Shown: piece by piece, positions 6,282 to 13,045 of the stretch
Layout of the letters: each line of letters begins with the position of its first letter
Position numbering within the stretch: the stretch's first letter is position 1
Assembly (NCBI GenBank): GCA_031370825.1
Contig: JANMRB010000066.1
Location: 1-21,583 of the forward strand
Length of the DNA: 21,583 nucleotides
Direction: 5' to 3'
From: JAENVT01 sp031370825
GTDB lineage: Bacteria; Actinomycetota; Acidimicrobiia; Acidimicrobiales; Ilumatobacteraceae
Notes under the pieces: model-generated
Told to the model about the DNA's origin: nothing
What the model saw: only the letters and a program-made list of their open reading frames with translations
Databases searched by the model: none
Program-made: the position numbers and the translations under genes

Positions 6282-7849
6282 ATGCCTGCGGCCGTACCAA
6301 TCATCGCTCGTGGGTCTGCAGCCCCCGCGCGGAAACCGTCGTTGTCGATCACGATCGCGTGCGCGTGACCGAATCCGCTGTCGAAGGGCGGACGGCTGGC
6401 AACCTTGTGGCCGCGTTCTGCCAGCCCCGCCGCCCAATCCTGCGGCGCATTGCCTTCCACCGCAACGGTCGGCGCCTGGCCACTGGTCCATGTATCGAAT
6501 CCGGTCTGAGGACCCTGCAGCGCCCATCGTCCGGCATGTACGGCGGCAGCGGGAGACTGGCCGTAGTGGAACAGCCTCGCCGCGAGCTGCAGCAGGATCT
6601 GCGGCTGGGCATCGCCACCCATCGTTCCGAAAACCGCGCGAAGCGCGCCGTCCGATGTCGCCATCGCCGGACACAGGGTGTGTGGCGGCCGGTGGCCGGG
6701 CAGGAGCTCGGCCGGGTGTCCCTCTCGTAGGTTGAAGCCGAGACCGCGGTTGTGCAGGTTGATGCCCGTGTTTGGTTCGACAAGACCGGACCCGAAGCCG
6801 GCGGCGTTCGATTGGATCAACGAGACGCCCATGCCCTTGCCGTCGATCGCACAGAGGTAGGTCGTGTCGCCATCGCTGCCCGGGATCCACCGATTCGATG
6901 CCCGCTCCGCATCGATCTGGCCGATTCGTTTGGCTACCTGCGTCAACAGCTCGTCGCCGTTGGCGGTATCACTGAGGACGTCGGGCCGGTCATACCCTGC
7001 CGCTGTCGCTGCCTCGATCAACAGGTGGGCGAAACGGACGTCATTGGGATCCGCCGGCAGATCCAGGCGACCCGCCAGTTCGGCGGCGCCGAGCGCCAGA
7101 TAGCCCTGCGAGTTCGGTGGCAGCGACCAGAGGTCGACGCCGAACGTGTTGACGCGCAACGGAGTGACCCACTCCGAAAGTGGCTTGGCGAGATCATCGT
7201 CGGAGTACAGCCCGGCACCCATTGCCTTCAACCCGTTGCCGAACTCGCCGAGATAGAAGGCCTCGCGGCCGCCTGTGGCAACAGCGGTCAGGGCTCGGGC
7301 TACACCGGTGCGCAGCACTCGTGCACCGGGACGGCTCAACTGGGCGATGAGCTCGGACATGTTCGCGCTCGCGCCTTCGTCTGCTCTCGCAGCTGCTCCG
7401 ACCAGAAGAGGGCTGGCCGGGAAGCCCTGCGCTGCGAGAGCGATCGCGGGCTCGAGAAGGACCGAGAGCGGCAAGGTCGCGAACCGCTGATGCAGGGCCA
7501 TCCATCCATCCACGCAGCCCGGAACCGTGACCGTTCTGATGTCGTGTCGGAACGGCATGTCCGAATGACCTTCGGCACGCAGGGCTGCAGCATCGGCGCC
7601 CGAGCCCGCCCGTCCCGTCGAGTTGAGCGCGAACACCTCGCCATCACGGTGAACCAGCGCATACAGGTCGCCACCCATCCCGCACAGGTGCGGCGCAGTG
7701 ACGGCGACCGCGGCGTTCGTGGCGATCGCCGCGTCGACTGCATTGCCGCCGAGGACCAGGGCCCGCAGTCCCGCCTGTGTAGCCAGTTGATCGGCGCTGG
7801 CGACCACGGCCTCGGGGGAGCGGACGGAATGAAAACGGGGCGACGCCAT
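6278..7849 (-). CDS. Gamma-glutamyltransferase-family Ntn hydrolase (YwrD/HpxW-like)
   Basis: A 523-residue proenzyme of the gamma-glutamyltranspeptidase superfamily. The N-terminal signature GGNAVDAAIATNAAVAV is followed by CGMGGD at residues 56-61. The autocatalytic cleavage site is before T329 (GDTTYL), which becomes the nucleophile of the small subunit. The small subunit continues with VSLIQSNAAGFGSGLV, the NRGLGF motif and FGTMGGDAQPQ. Classical GGTs have N-x-MDDF where this protein has NRGLGF; that replacement, and the absence of a signal peptide, resemble cytoplasmic YwrD-type proteins and the oxamate amidohydrolase HpxW rather than glutathione-cleaving periplasmic GGT. It therefore may hydrolyse a small amide in the catabolic pathway of its neighbours. 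The ATG (7847-7849) sits six bases after a TAGGTT hexamer. The gene ends 30 bp before the monooxygenase. Confidence 0.85.
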   Translation of the reverse strand: MASPRFHSVRSPEAVVASADQLATQAGLRALVLGGNAVDAAIATNAAVAVTAPHLCGMGGDLYALVHRDGEVFALNSTGRAGSGADAAALRAEGHSDMPFRHDIRTVTVPGCVDGWMALHQRFATLPLSVLLEPAIALAAQGFPASPLLVGAAARADEGASANMSELIAQLSRPGARVLRTGVARALTAVATGGREAFYLGEFGNGLKAMGAGLYSDDDLAKPLSEWVTPLRVNTFGVDLWSLPPNSQGYLALGAAELAGRLDLPADPNDVRFAHLLIEAATAAGYDRPDVLSDTANGDELLTQVAKRIGQIDAERASNRWIPGSDGDTTYLCAIDGKGMGVSLIQSNAAGFGSGLVEPNTGINLHNRGLGFNLREGHPAELLPGHRPPHTLCPAMATSDGALRAVFGTMGGDAQPQILLQLAARLFHYGQSPAAAVHAGRWALQGPQTGFDTWTSGQAPTVAVEGNAPQDWAAGLAERGHKVASRPPFDSGFGHAHAIVIDNDGFRAGAADPRAMIGTAAGI

Positions 7850-7861
7850 GACCGGAACCTA
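7850..7861 (-). promoter_or_regulatory. Leaderless -10 of the Ntn-hydrolase gene, overlapping a divergent -10
   Basis: Minus-strand TAGGTT (7856-7861) with six bases to the ATG. The hexamer shares the TA at 7860-7861 with the + strand TACGCT element of the divergent membrane-protein gene. Confidence 0.45.
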
Positions 7862-7871
7862 CGCTGCCGCG
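7860..7871 (+). promoter_or_regulatory. Leaderless -10 of the membrane-protein gene
   Basis: TACGCT (7860-7865) is followed by six bases and GTG (7872-7874), which is in frame with the upstream ATG (7848) and gives a natural N-terminus. It overlaps the opposing -10 by two bases. Confidence 0.4.
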
Positions 7872-8339
7872 GTGCAGCGGATTCTCATCGGGCGCGTCGT
7901 GGCGACGATCGGTGCAGTCGTTGCGCTGGTCGGCACCTTTCAGCCGTGGGTGCGTTCGGGGAGACGACACCGCACGAGCTACGAGATCTTCTCGCTGGTC
8001 GATCGCCTCGGGATCTCGCGATCGAGCGTCGTTGGATGGGGCTTGCGGCTGTGGCCGATCGTCCCCTTCCTGTTAGCTCTTGCCGTCACGCTGTTGTGGT
8101 TCCCACGCCGGTGGCTCGGTGCCGGCATCGTTGTCTTGGCGGTGTCCTACGCCGTTCTCGTGTCCGTGGCCGTCAGCAAAGCGCCATCGACCTCGCTGAT
8201 CACGATCGAACGCGGCCCGCTCATCACACTGGTCGGCAGCATCGGTCTCGCCGCCGGCGCGGTCCAAGCGGGCGTTAGGTCCGCCACGCTCCGCGGGATT
8301 CGAGGACCTCGCGCAGGACCACCGGACGGTCGGTCATGA
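7872..8339 (+). CDS. Small integral membrane protein, unknown function
   Basis: About 155 residues from the preferred GTG start. Four hydrophobic segments are visible: IGRVVATIGAVVALVGTF, then LRLWPIVPFLLALAVTLLWF, then LGAGIVVLAVSYAVLVSVAV, and LITLVGSIGLAAGAVQAG. Between the first two is a basic, Arg-rich loop (SGRRHRTSYE). No family or catalytic motif is recognised. GTG 7872 is chosen over the in-frame ATG 7848 because the GTG follows a well-spaced TACGCT and gives an N-terminus that leads directly into the first membrane segment; the ATG would share the CATG at 7847-7850 with the start codon of the divergent gene. The last ~20 codons, rich in Arg/Gly/Pro, overlap the 3' end of the convergent phosphodiesterase gene by 65 bp and may be a non-conserved tail. 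Confidence 0.65.
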   Translation: MQRILIGRVVATIGAVVALVGTFQPWVRSGRRHRTSYEIFSLVDRLGISRSSVVGWGLRLWPIVPFLLALAVTLLWFPRRWLGAGIVVLAVSYAVLVSVAVSKAPSTSLITIERGPLITLVGSIGLAAGAVQAGVRSATLRGIRGPRAGPPDGRS

Positions 8340-9024
8340 TCCCGTCGACTCCGAGCTCGAGCAGCCGGTTCATCTCGGGTGCGTCATCGATCGTCCAGAC
8401 GTGGACCTGCAGGCCGAGTCGATGAGATCGCTCGACGAAGGCCCGGTTGACGATCGTCAATGGCCCCTGTTTCACCGGCACCTGAGCGGCGAGACCAGGT
8501 GGATGGCGGCTGACACCGAAACGAAGCAGCGCCAGCTCGACCGGCCCGAGTGAACTGCACAGCTCCGAGCCCAACGCGGCGCGCAGCCGTCGCAGGCGGG
8601 CATCGCTGAACGCGGCGACGCACACCCGGGGGAGCGAGCTCGTGCGGCGAAGCGACGCGATCAGCGCATCGACTGCAGCATTGGATTTGCAGTCGATGTT
8701 GATCCGCGCATCCGGCCACGCGCCGAGCAGGTCTTCGAGCAACGGGATGGGTGCCTTGCCATTGACGAGCGCCTTCGACACCTCGGACCAGGGCAGGTCG
8801 CTGATCTTTCCGGGCCGACCGCAGGTCCTGCGCAGGTCGTTGTCGTGGAATGCAGCCAGGACCCCGTCGGCTGTCACTTGTACGTCCGTCTCGAGGTAGC
8901 GGTAGCCCAGGTTGATCGCGTACTCGAAGGCCTGCATCGTGTTCTCCGGCGCGTCGCTGGCCCCGCCCCTGTGCGCGAAGGCGAGAGGCCCCTCCCAGTC
9001 GAGGAACGGATGACGAGGGCTCAT
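8275..9024 (-). CDS. Glycerophosphodiester phosphodiesterase
   Basis: A 249-residue GDPD-family protein. The catalytic set appears in order: AHRGG with PENTMQAF close behind, then YLETDVQVTADG (metal-binding Glu and Asp), then AFHDNDLRRTC, INIDCKS, and near the C-terminus VHVWTIDD with GVDGIMTDRP. These enzymes hydrolyse glycerophosphodiesters from phospholipid turnover to glycerol-3-phosphate and an alcohol. No signal peptide is present, so it is probably cytoplasmic. The ATG at 9022-9024 is preferred because the family usually begins a few residues before the HRG motif; ATGs 5 and 13 codons... upstream in frame (near 9048 and 9063) would run into the aldehyde dehydrogenase gene. A GATACT hexamer lies six bases before the chosen start. 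Confidence 0.9.
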   Translation of the reverse strand: MSPRHPFLDWEGPLAFAHRGGASDAPENTMQAFEYAINLGYRYLETDVQVTADGVLAAFHDNDLRRTCGRPGKISDLPWSEVSKALVNGKAPIPLLEDLLGAWPDARINIDCKSNAAVDALIASLRRTSSLPRVCVAAFSDARLRRLRAALGSELCSSLGPVELALLRFGVSRHPPGLAAQVPVKQGPLTIVNRAFVERSHRLGLQVHVWTIDDAPEMNRLLELGVDGIMTDRPVVLREVLESRGAWRT

Positions 9025-9036
9025 GGGGCAAGTATC
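9025..9036 (-). promoter_or_regulatory. Possible leaderless -10 of the phosphodiesterase gene
   Basis: Minus-strand GATACT (9031-9036), six bases before the ATG. It keeps the A2 and T6 of the -10 consensus but not T1. It overlaps the opposing TATCGT of the aldehyde dehydrogenase gene within AGTATCGT (9031-9038). Confidence 0.3.
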
Positions 9037-9046
9037 GTCGGTCGAC
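9033..9046 (+). promoter_or_regulatory. Leaderless-type promoter of the aldehyde dehydrogenase gene
   Basis: TATCGT (9033-9038) lies eight bases before ATG 9047. ATGACG (9010-9015), matching TTGACA at four of six positions, is 17 bases upstream. No Shine-Dalgarno is seen. The identical AGTATCGT-N8-ATG arrangement occurs before the acyl-CoA dehydrogenase gene. Confidence 0.45.
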
Positions 9047-10426
9047 ATGGCTGACACGATCACTGTTCGCTCGCCCTATGACGACTCGATCATCGGCGAG
9101 ATCCCGGCTCAGACGGAAGAAGATGTTGCTGCGGCAGTCGCCAAGGCAAAAGCCGCGCTGAAGTCACCGTTGCCTCTGTGGAAGCGGGCCGCGATCCTCG
9201 ACAAGGCAGCGCAGCTGCTGACCGATCGCCGGGACGAGTTCGCCACGATCATCGCCAAAGAGGCTGCGAAGCCCATCAAGACCGCACGGGCCGAGGCCGA
9301 GCGCGCTGTTGGCACGTTCCAGTTTGCCGCAGCAGAGGCGCGCAAGCTGTCGGGGGAGATGATTCCGCTCGACGCCCTATCGGCAGGTGAGGGCAAGTTG
9401 GGATTCACCATGCGGGTGCCGATCGGCGTCGTCGGCGCGATCGCTCCGTTCAACTTTCCGCTCAACCTCGTGGCCCACAAGCTGGCGCCGGCGATCGCCG
9501 CCGGGTGCCCCGTCGTGCTCAAACCGGCAAGCCAGACCCCGTTCAGCTCCCTAGCCCTGGCCAAGATGTTGATCGATGAGTGCGGGCTGCCATCCGACTA
9601 CCTCCACGTCGTGACCGGCTCCGGCGGCACGGTCGGCAACGCCATCGTCGATCACCCCGACATCGCCCTGATCACGTTCACCGGATCCCCCGATGTCGGA
9701 TGGGGAATCCGTGCTCGCGCGCCGCGCAAGCGCGTCGGTCTCGAGCTCGGCAACAACGCGCCGGTCATCATCGAACCGGATGGCGACTGGAAGACCGCCG
9801 CGGCGAAGATCAAAGTCGCCGGGTTCAGCCATGCCGGCCAGAGCTGCATCTCCACACAGCGGATCTACATCCACAGCTCGATCGCCGACGACTTCACGGC
9901 TGCACTGGTCGACCACGTCAACTCCCTCGTGGTCGGTGACCCGCTGGACGAGGCCACCGATGTATCCGCGCTCATCTCGCGCAGCGAGCGCGACCGAGTG
10001 GTGTCCTGGGTGGCCGAAGCCGAGGCTGCGGGCGCCAAGGTACTCACGGGCGGAGCGCTCGACGACACAGGTCTGTTGCGCCCAACCGTCATCACCAACG
10101 CAAAGCCCGACATGAAGGTCTGCTCGAAAGAGGTGTTTGGCCCGGTCGTCGCGATCGCGGCGTACGACTCGCTCGACAGCGCGTTCGAGTTGGCCAACGA
10201 CTCGGCGTTCGGCCTGCAAGCGGCGATCTTCACGACCGACATCAGCAAGGCCCTGCGAGCCATTCACACGCTCGACTACGGCGGCGTGCTGGTCAACGAG
10301 GTACCGACGTGGCGTGCTGACCAGATGCCCTACGGCGGTCTGCGCGACAGCGGCAACACTCGAGAGGGTCCGGCCTACTCGGTCAAGGAGATGACAGAGA
10401 TCAAGATGGTTGTGCTCGGCGGATGA
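9047..10426 (+). CDS. NAD(P)-dependent aldehyde dehydrogenase
   Basis: A 459-residue ALDH-superfamily enzyme oxidising an aldehyde to the acid. Visible features: the cofactor-site segment GAIAPFNFPLNLVAHKLAPA, the general base Glu233 in ELGNNAP, the catalytic Cys267 in GQSCIS (34 residues later, the usual spacing), and KEVFGPVVAI toward the C-terminus. CISTQRIYIH is typical of the lactaldehyde/succinate-semialdehyde/GapN-like part of the family; the substrate cannot be decided. The ATG at 9047 gives the family-like start MADTITVRSPYDD; an in-frame ATG at 9023 adds eight residues and would overlap the divergent phosphodiesterase start. The stop overlaps the next gene as ATGA, so it is translated with the oxidoreductase that follows. 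Confidence 0.92.
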   Translation: MADTITVRSPYDDSIIGEIPAQTEEDVAAAVAKAKAALKSPLPLWKRAAILDKAAQLLTDRRDEFATIIAKEAAKPIKTARAEAERAVGTFQFAAAEARKLSGEMIPLDALSAGEGKLGFTMRVPIGVVGAIAPFNFPLNLVAHKLAPAIAAGCPVVLKPASQTPFSSLALAKMLIDECGLPSDYLHVVTGSGGTVGNAIVDHPDIALITFTGSPDVGWGIRARAPRKRVGLELGNNAPVIIEPDGDWKTAAAKIKVAGFSHAGQSCISTQRIYIHSSIADDFTAALVDHVNSLVVGDPLDEATDVSALISRSERDRVVSWVAEAEAAGAKVLTGGALDDTGLLRPTVITNAKPDMKVCSKEVFGPVVAIAAYDSLDSAFELANDSAFGLQAAIFTTDISKALRAIHTLDYGGVLVNEVPTWRADQMPYGGLRDSGNTREGPAYSVKEMTEIKMVVLGG

Positions 10427-11358
10427 TGCGATGGGGCGTGTTCGGCGGGTCGAGCCGAATCTTCCAAAATGCATTGCGGCCGGCGTTCGCCGACGTCGGC
10501 CACCCCGTGGTCGCAGCGCCGAGCCGCAACGGCGACGACTTCGGACCGTATACCGACATGCTGGCGCGCGACGACATCGACGCGGTGTACAACCCGTTGC
10601 CGAACCACATCCACGCGGAATGGACCCACCATGCTCTCGATGCCGGCAAGCATGTGCTCTGCGAGAAGCCGTTGACGTTGTCATCGGTCGAGAGCGCCGA
10701 GGTCTTCGACCATGCCGAGTCCGCAGGGCTCACCTTGCTCGAGGCCTACATGTGGCCACACCATCCCCGGGCCCGGGCGATCCTGGACCTCGCAGCAGGT
10801 GAGTCGCTTGGTGTCCTGCAACACGGTCGAGGATCTTTCAGCTATCCGATGGACATGAGCAGCGGCGATCATCGCATCGACACCCGTGGGGCGGGTGCGC
10901 TCTTCGACGTCGGCATCTATTGCATCGCGCCGTTCCTGTTGATGGCCGGTCGCGACCCGGTGGGGATGGCGGCCAACGCCACGCGCAACCATCTCGACGT
11001 CGACATTGCAATGACTGGCTGGATCGACTGGGGCGAAGGGTTCAGTTCGTCCTTCGACGTCTCGTTCGATGCTCCGCTCTGCAAGCAGATCGCGTTGTTG
11101 GCCACTCACGGGCTCGTCGAGGTGCCGGGTGAGCACGTGCCGGGACCGGCGGAGCCGAGCGTCGTCAACGTTCAGCGCCGAGACGGCTCGGTCGACACGA
11201 TCGAATGTGACGGTGCCAACGCGTATGCCGGAATGGTGTCGCATTTCGAACGCGTCGTCGCCGGTGAGGAAGAGCCGATCTTCGGCAGGACCGAGAGCCT
11301 GCGCCTGGCAGACATCCTCGACCAGCTTCACGGGCTCACCTTGCCGGCACCCGACTGA
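10423..11358 (+). CDS. Gfo/Idh/MocA-family oxidoreductase
   Basis: A 311-residue NAD(P)-dependent dehydrogenase. The N-terminal Rossmann segment begins WGVFGGSSRI; AVYNPLPNHIHAEW and CEKPLTL (EKP at residues 81-83) follow, and GALFDVGIYCIAP (Asp162, Tyr166) is in the substrate domain. The nucleotide loop GGSSRI is less canonical than GxGxxG. Sequence order and motifs resemble the dimeric dihydrodiol dehydrogenase/glucose-fructose oxidoreductase branch, acting on sugars, polyols or diols. The ATG overlaps the aldehyde dehydrogenase stop (ATGA), so the two enzymes probably act in one pathway, for example successive oxidation of a polyol-derived compound. It converges with the acyl-CoA synthetase gene across a 23-bp gap that holds only a weak GGCG/CGCC hairpin. 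Confidence 0.9.
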   Translation: MMRWGVFGGSSRIFQNALRPAFADVGHPVVAAPSRNGDDFGPYTDMLARDDIDAVYNPLPNHIHAEWTHHALDAGKHVLCEKPLTLSSVESAEVFDHAESAGLTLLEAYMWPHHPRARAILDLAAGESLGVLQHGRGSFSYPMDMSSGDHRIDTRGAGALFDVGIYCIAPFLLMAGRDPVGMAANATRNHLDVDIAMTGWIDWGEGFSSSFDVSFDAPLCKQIALLATHGLVEVPGEHVPGPAEPSVVNVQRRDGSVDTIECDGANAYAGMVSHFERVVAGEEEPIFGRTESLRLADILDQLHGLTLPAPD

Positions 11359-11381
11359 GCACAGGCGCGGTGCCCGCCAGG

Positions 11382-12935
11382 TCAGATCGAACGGCCGGCT
11401 GCGCTCCAGTACTCGTCCTTCAGCAGTCGCTTGTAGAGCTTTCCCGTGGGGTGCCTCGGCAACTCCTCGCGAAAATCGATCGAGCGCGGGCACTTGAGAT
11501 CGGCCAGGTGCGACCGGCAGAAGAGCATCAGTTCGGTCGCCAGTGAGGCCGCTTCGTCGACCGAAGCGGGCATCTTCACCGGTTGCACAACCGCCTTCAC
11601 CTCTTCGCCGAACTCGTCGTTGGGCACGCCGAAGACGGCCACGTCGATCACCTTCGGATGGGTCACCAGAACGTTCTCCGCTTCTTGCGGGTAGACGTTG
11701 ACGCCCCCAGTGATGATCATGTTGTGCTTGCGGTCGGTGAGGTACAAGTAGGTGTCGTCATCGAGGTAGCCGACGTCTCCGAGGGTGCTCCAGCCCTTCG
11801 CATGACGTGACGAGGAAGTCTTCTCCGCGTCGTTGTGATACTCGAACGTTGCACCACCTTCGAAGAACACGGTCCCGGGCTCGAAGTGGGGCAGTTCGTC
11901 GCCGTTGTCGGCGCAGATGTGCACAACGCAGTTGATGGGCGTGCCGACAGTCCCTTCGTGCGCGAGCCACATCTCGCTGTTGCAATAGACGAACCCGTTG
12001 CCTTCGGTCCCTGCGTAGTACTCATGCAAAACCGGCCCGAACCACTCGATCATCATCCTCTTGACCGGGATGGGGCAGGGGGCCGCGGCGTGGACGATGC
12101 AGCGCATCGACGACACGTCATACGCGCTGCGGACCTCGGGCGCGAGCTTCAACAGTCGCACGAACATGGTCGGCACCGCTTGGGTGACCGTGGCCCGATA
12201 CCGCTCGATCAATGCCAGATACTGCTCGGCGTCGAAGTGCTCCATCAACACGACGGTTGCCCCGAGCACCTGCGCGGCCATCGAGAAACGCAACGGAGCG
12301 GCATGGTAGAACGGTGCGGGGGAGAGGTAGATGCTGTCGTTCGTGGCCCCGAACAGCATCCGCAGGACAGGCGCCACGCCGCCCGGCGTCGTCTCCAACG
12401 GAAGTGATGTGAACGGTCGCGTCACGCCTTTCGGACGACCCGTCGTGCCGCTCGAGTACAGCATGTCCATGCCCGCCACCCGCGCCTCGTCCAGGGGCTC
12501 GGGGGACTGGGCAGCGACTGCCGATTCGTAGGACTCGTAACCGTCGATGGTCCCATCGAGCATCAACCGCACGGTGACCCCAGGGAGGTCGTCGATCACC
12601 TCCGCCGCCTGGTCGGCTTTGTACCTGGAGGTGATGAAGACCTTGGCCGCGCAGTCGTCGAGGATGTAACGCAGCTCGTTGCTCGTGAGGCGGCTGGAAC
12701 AGGCGGTGTACACCGTGCCGGCATAGTGGCACCCCCACACGACCTCGAAGTAGCGGTCATGGTTCTCCATGCAGATCGCGACGTGGTCGCCCGGCTGAAC
12801 TCCGACGGAACGCAGCAGCCGGCTCAATCGATTCGCCGCGGCATCGATCTCGGCAAATGTCTGCGTGAAACCCGAGCCCGCCATGATCAGCGCTGGCTTG
12901 TTCGGCTGCGACTCGATGAATGCGCCGGGGTACAC
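11382..12935 (-). CDS. Acyl-CoA synthetase (AMP-forming, FadD-like)
   Basis: A ~517-residue ANL-superfamily enzyme that activates a carboxylic acid to acyl-CoA via an acyl-adenylate. Motifs: the P-loop LYSSGTTGRPKGV near residues 160-172, YYAGTEGNG, the hinge region LGDVGYLDDDTYLYLTDR followed by ITGGVNVYPQEAE, and the catalytic lysine in PTGKLYK near residue 499. The chain-length preference cannot be read. The start is placed at GTG 12933-12935, which gives MYPGAFIESQPNKPA as commonly seen in this family and lies seven bases after a TACGTT hexamer. A GTG at 12954-12956 in the same frame would add seven residues and cover that hexamer. It is divergent from the SirB1-like gene; the acyl-CoA dehydrogenase downstream of that pair may act on related acyl-CoAs. 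Confidence 0.93.
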   Translation of the reverse strand: MYPGAFIESQPNKPALIMAGSGFTQTFAEIDAAANRLSRLLRSVGVQPGDHVAICMENHDRYFEVVWGCHYAGTVYTACSSRLTSNELRYILDDCAAKVFITSRYKADQAAEVIDDLPGVTVRLMLDGTIDGYESYESAVAAQSPEPLDEARVAGMDMLYSSGTTGRPKGVTRPFTSLPLETTPGGVAPVLRMLFGATNDSIYLSPAPFYHAAPLRFSMAAQVLGATVVLMEHFDAEQYLALIERYRATVTQAVPTMFVRLLKLAPEVRSAYDVSSMRCIVHAAAPCPIPVKRMMIEWFGPVLHEYYAGTEGNGFVYCNSEMWLAHEGTVGTPINCVVHICADNGDELPHFEPGTVFFEGGATFEYHNDAEKTSSSRHAKGWSTLGDVGYLDDDTYLYLTDRKHNMIITGGVNVYPQEAENVLVTHPKVIDVAVFGVPNDEFGEEVKAVVQPVKMPASVDEAASLATELMLFCRSHLADLKCPRSIDFREELPRHPTGKLYKRLLKDEYWSAAGRSI

Positions 12936-12948
12936 GTCGGTGAACGTA
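12936..12948 (-). promoter_or_regulatory. Leaderless -10 of the acyl-CoA synthetase gene
   Basis: Minus-strand TACGTT (12943-12948), seven bases before GTG 12935. The same hexamer precedes the divergent SirB1-like gene. Confidence 0.4.
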
Positions 12949-12976
12949 GCCGACACAGCCGGTGGCGGGGAAAGGG

Positions 12977-13024
12977 CTCCCCATCACGTCGGAGGCGGTC
13001 GGGGTTGGGGCCCCGACCGGGGAG
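12977..13024. promoter_or_regulatory. Nested inverted repeat between two divergent promoters
   Basis: A perfect 9-bp inverted repeat, CGGTCGGGG (12996-13004) and CCCCGACCG (13011-13019), encloses TTGGGG. Outside it CTCCCC (12977-12982) pairs with GGGGAG (13019-13024). It lies between the opposing -10 elements of the acyl-CoA synthetase and SirB1-like genes and overlaps the -35 region of the latter, so it could be an operator. A role is not proven. Confidence 0.4.
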
Positions 13025-13033
13025 CATCACGGC

Positions 13034-13045
13034 TACGTTGCATGG
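13034..13045 (+). promoter_or_regulatory. Leaderless -10 of the SirB1-like gene
   Basis: TACGTT (13034-13039) is followed by six bases and ATG 13046. No Shine-Dalgarno. Confidence 0.45.

Noticed and set aside
6752..8278. Long + strand open frame of about 508 codons.
   Set aside because: It is antisense to the Ntn hydrolase and merges with an unrelated frame of the membrane gene; Arg-rich composition typical of shadow frames in high-GC DNA and no family motif.
9551..10684. Minus-strand open frame of 377 codons opposite the aldehyde dehydrogenase.
   Set aside because: Composition is that of an antisense shadow (Arg, His, Asp-rich) and the + strand gene has full ALDH motifs.
11359..11381. Short GGCG/CGCC hairpin between convergent genes as a terminator.
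   Set aside because: Only four base pairs with no T-tract; too weak to call.
12936..12956. GTG 12956 as the acyl-CoA synthetase start.
   Set aside because: Seven added residues would cover a well-placed TACGTT; the family usually begins MYPG. It remains possible.
13005..13030. CCCCGACCGGGGAGCATCAC, resembling the CRISPR-like repeats at 19990-20079.
   Set aside because: It lacks the CGC/GCG stem core and a spacer-spaced partner; better explained as part of the nested inverted repeat of the divergent promoters.
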